This document shows, one piece after another, positions 59,678 to 64,000 of a stretch of 64,000 bases of DNA (position 1 is the stretch's first letter; each line of letters opens with the position of its first letter). Below the pieces are notes generated by a model. The model saw only the letters and a program-made list of their open reading frames with translations. It did no database searches and had not been told where the DNA came from. The DNA is taken from NCBI GenBank assembly GCA_036583965.1, contig JAZBQD010000015.1, positions 23,899,310 to 23,963,309 on the forward strand, in the 5' to 3' direction. Made by a program: the position numbers and the translations under genes. The stretch is from Prunella strophiata. Taxonomy: Eukaryota; Chordata; Aves; Passeriformes; Prunellidae.

Positions 59678-62600
59678 GAGCTCCCATTGCCTTATTTCCT
59701 TGCTCAGCCTGAGACCCCCAAAGCAGAGTTTTGAATGGGGAGATTATAAATATCTCACAGAACAGACATAACACCTACAGTGAAAAGGTGGTAGAAGGAA
59801 GGAGGGAGATGAGAAATTTGGGTTATTTTTGGGAAGGTGTTTTTTTTCCACAGGGAATTTCCTTTTAGCAGGTGCCCTACTGATCCTGACTCAGATTAAC
59901 TGAGGTTTACATTTGGATCTTTTTTCTAAACCACATGTAAACTTTGTCAGCTTTACCTGACTGTTAGTTCCAAATACTTTCAGCTCTGAAAAAGATATTT
60001 TCTATTAGGTGACATGAAAATTGATTTCTGGTCAAACCAAATATTCTGAAATGCCCATCCAAAGCCTCTAAATGGAGAAGCCAATACTGTATCAGTGAAA
60101 CCTGGCAAATGCAGGGAAAAAAGGTTTACTCATTCTGCCTACAAGAGCTGTGTAAACAAAAACAAAACAGCCTTTCAGGACAGAACATGAAGAACTGGCA
60201 AGCAAACACAAGTGTAACAGAGAAGATTTCTAGGTCAACCAACTGCCTAATTGCTGGCAGCATCTCTGGATTTTTACAGCATGTCTCTCTAACATAATCC
60301 TTAGGAAGAAAAAATGCTATATATTGCAAAATAGATACAAATCTAAAGCATTTTTTATTCTGTAGACTTCAACTTTTACCTACAGCAGGGTTTTTGAGAG
60401 AGTTGTTCTGCACATTGAGCTAAATAGAGCTAACCTATCTTTTAATGAAATATTAAAATTTAATGATGAGTGAACTGCAAAACTATTTTCATCTTCCAGC
60501 TTGATCTGGAGGACAATGGTGGCATTGCTCACTGTTTTCTAGGGACAATATAGAAAACCTTGGATTTTGTACAGCCTTGTACTTGCAGTGTCTATGCTGT
60601 GCTACTATAGAATGATTTAGCCATTCCCATGACTATTGGGATCTCATCAGCAATGTCTGATATCTGATTCTTTAACAGTATTATTAACACTTGATGGGAT
60701 GGAACTAGGATATTTTTAACCTCTGCTAACAAACTGCATTAAGATGAAATAGCAGAATTAAAAGCAAAGCAACAAGGAAAAAATTCCCAAACCTCAAACC
60801 TACAGGGACAATAAATAGGTTTTATTCAGTTTCCTGAACATGTGGTGCTGTTTGCTCATACACAGAAAAGACCTTTGGTTGTTCTAATGTTGCCTTCCCA
60901 GTTGTAAACATCTGTATAAAATAATACAGATGTATGCAATTATAAAAGTATTTAATAAAAGTATTTAATGCTTATTTAAGTTTTATTTATTGGTTTTAAT
61001 TTTTGCAGTCTTTTGGGGTTGAAAGAAAACCATGAAAACCATGTTGAAAGTACTTGTCTGTATTAGGAGAATTTTTTTTTCCATATTTGAACAAAAAAGC
61101 TTAACTCAGTTTGTCCTTTAGTTACTACTCTCCCATGATACATTGTTGATGCTTTTAATACTTTTTCTATGTATTAAACTTTGTTATCACAGTATTACTG
61201 TGGGAGTAATTGCAATCCATTTAGCAAAAGCAAAAAAAAAAAAAAAAAATTAGGTGAGTTACTGCTCTCTCCAGTGACTAATGCTAATTAACTCTGGCTT
61301 CACCTCCACTATGAAAATGAGCACTTTTTAAATGGTTGTGAAATAATCTTGTGACTCAACTATATTTATAAAGTGTATTTCCATTCCTTATCCAAGAAAC
61401 TATCCAGTAGTTTGAACACTTTACAGATCATACCAGTTAAGGAAAAAAAGTCATATTAGTCAATTTGTACATTTACTTCTGCTTACAAGAAAATATCAAT
61501 ATCCTGTTCCATGGACAGGAGGAAGATCAAATTGCTTCAGATTGTTTAGGGGCTTTACTTTTTGTTAGGGGCTTCTCTTATCTGTATCTTTAAGCCTATC
61601 CAAGACAGTACCCTTTGCTCCAGATGGGTTTTCCATTGAGTCTCACTACAATCCTAATTCTGGCACAAACCAAATCTGCCTCATCTGCCTCCAAGAACAT
61701 TTCTTTCTCTTTCATCCTTATCCATTCCTACACAAAGAGGTCAGAAAAGCTTTGGCATCCATGTAAGTTAGGTTTCTGAGGGCACTTGCATACTTCTGTA
61801 TTTTGGGTTAAGAAGCTGTTTCAGTCATTACCTATTTGCCCAAATATGCTTCTTGCTTCCACCCAAAGATCTGAACATTGGCTCAGCAGCTACCTAAATC
61901 AACCTTAACAATGCTTGATACTAACTCTAATAGTACATTAGTTTTAATGCTGTTCATTGGTAGTAAGACCATTTTTATTGGTGCTTATAAAAGCATATTT
62001 AAATAATTTTAGGTTTCTAGTTTCTGTGCATAGCATCTATAGATCAGAGTTTGCAAAATGGTTGTCATCTGGTCCCCATCCAATGTAACTAAATTAGTTC
62101 AGCACAGGAAAAAACCCTCTAATGCTGAAGGGAAAAAAAAGCAGTCAAATTAATGCAAAGTGATCTACTACAAGAGTGTATATTGCTTGTGTGAACTGGC
62201 TTGTGTGACATTTTTAGATAGAAGACACAAAACCTAACCACTAGCAATGGACAATCTATGGTGAATGCCCCAACATATTGAAAAGCTGAGCTCTGGCAGA
62301 TTACATCATCCCCAGGGTATCAGAGAGATTTCAGGGCACAAGCTAAACAAGCAAGAGGAAAGTTTGGTACTTTGGCTGATCATACTCTCTATACTTTCCT
62401 GTGCCTGATTGCCCAAATACATTATTCACACAAGGTCGTGGCATGGTAATCAGTGCATGTTTCAGAGAAGGCACTCTGAACTCATTGTCTCAGGAGACTA
62501 AAAATGTCATTTCACTCTGCCTGCACATATTGATTATTTATTCTCAACAAGTTCTATTACAAATAGCACTGCTGTGGTGGTTGCCAAATAAACATATCCT

Positions 62601-64000
62601 AAGGTGTCTTCAGCCTTTAGCCTATTAATTCAAGACCTGACCCAGTTCAGATGGGATGGATACAACATGGATGCCCAGACATCTCATACATATGTTCAAT
62701 TAGATCAAACAGGTATCAGTGGATGGTGACATACACTGATATGAACTACACTGCTATGTGTGTTGCTCAGTCCTTTGAGATGCTGTAGGGGCATCCTTCA
62801 AGGATTTTGAACCTTTAGAACACAAGGGAGACAAATTCTGGCTTGCAATAAGTACTGTTGGTTTGCTAATTGCTACTTATTTTGCTAAATCTTTGGTATT
62901 TGTGTATAGCTTGCACAGAGTGGGTAGCTGTGTTCTGTCTCATTCAAAACAAAAGCCAGAAAATATTACACTGTTGCCCTACACTACTTGTGTTATCTTG
63001 GGTTGCTATGGCATTGCCACACATAATACAACATAATGGCAACAGAAAGCAAAAAAGCATTCTGGCCTGTGATAGTGTTGATGTAAATAGATAATGAAGC
63101 TTTCTGTTGTATACCATGATAATAGCAAAGTAATGGAAACAGAGCTGCATGTGATAGCAGTTTTGATTTATTTACTGGGATTTATATAAGGCATTCTTCA
63201 TGATGCTCTCCTCCTGCACAAATAATTGCATACAAATTCCTCATGCCAAGATATCAGAGCTGCCATCTAATGCAAGGTCTTTTTCTCTTGTTGAAACCAT
63301 TTAGTCACTGAATACAACAAACCTTTAACTGTGACACTCCTTGTGATCCCAAACCTTTTGAGGTCCTGGTTTTTGGACCATTTTTTTTAGTCAGGCAAGG
63401 CAATGATTTCATTTGGGCTCTTTGCACAGGCTGTTTGCATGTCTTTTCATGTGAAAAATACTGATGGGCACCCTAGAAGACACTTGTTGCAGCAGTATGA
63501 CACCAGGAGAGAGACACTTTGGTGTTCAAGTTTGGGTCAATGTGAGAATAATTTTAGCCACACCAGACAACCAGCAACACAGTCACACAGCCAGTGAATG
63601 TCAGCTGCAGCATCAACCACAAACTGAAGGCTCCATGGATGACATGAGCATGCTGAGAGACAGATGCACCTTTTTTCCTGCAGGATGTTGAGAACTGACC
63701 TGATTCTCTGGGCTCAGACATGCAGGAGCAATAGCACCAGTCCTCCTTCCTGACTTCTGGCAGCTCTGCATCTGTCGCCTCTCTCTGCTACCCATAAGTC
63801 AGTGACATGCAGACTGATTCCTGTAAGCCTCCCATAGCATGAAAGAACCTGAGTTATACTTCAAGGTTACCTTTGAGAGTTCAGAATTGCAACGTGGACA
63901 ACTTTGCTGAAGGCTATAGGGCATGGTATAGATGGAGTTCTGTGTTAAGGGATCTGTAAGGTTAAAACTATATATTGGAGTAGAAACCATCTAAGTTTGC
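59678..64000. other. Non-coding tract to window end
   Basis: AT-rich sequence with no recognised exon, RNA gene or element. An 18-A run lies at 61232-61249. The remaining open frames are short and unrecognised. Confidence 0.55.

Overview
This is a vertebrate nuclear window, almost certainly from a bird. It is AT-rich, intron-rich and gene-poor. It carries several fragments of CR1, the dominant avian LINE, with the typical 'gaatcatagaat' 3' tail, one solitary LTR of an avian endogenous-retrovirus type, and the last two coding exons of a gene I recognise as TRIQK. No bacterial, organellar or viral gene set is present, and no tRNA, rRNA or CRISPR array was seen.

Layout. Positions 1-17046 hold the 3' part of TRIQK on the + strand: an intron (1-6904), an 86-bp internal coding exon (6905-6990), a long intron (6991-16932) containing a decayed CR1-like ORF1 copy on the - strand (about 9245-9790), and the terminal coding exon (16933-17046). 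A plausible 3'UTR and poly(A) signal follow at about 17464. The first coding exon (Met-Gly-Arg-Lys...) is not in the window, so it should lie upstream. From about 17.5 kb to 64 kb I find no exon I can name; this looks like a gene-poor intergenic tract.

The unusual part is 30-35 kb. In order it has a + strand CR1 3' end (30042-30720), a solo LTR with a near-matching 5-bp target duplication (31281-31875), and a 153-bp sequence carrying a perfect TGACGTCA box that occurs twice (32408-32560 and 33132-33285). Between those two copies lies an almost perfectly homogeneous 24-bp x 22 minisatellite (32604-33130). Then come leftover minisatellite units (33286-33345), the only clearly CpG-rich stretch of the window (about 33780-34640), and a 49-bp x 4 tandem repeat (34632-34824). 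Other items include three - strand CR1 3' ends, a GGAT microsatellite, several long A or T runs, a 47-nt hairpin in the large TRIQK intron, and two possible unannotated exons (about 45262-45460 and 59435-59677).

The only protein-coding gene supported with confidence is TRIQK, a small single-pass ER membrane protein. Most other open frames are short, unrelated to families I know, or by-products of simple repeats.
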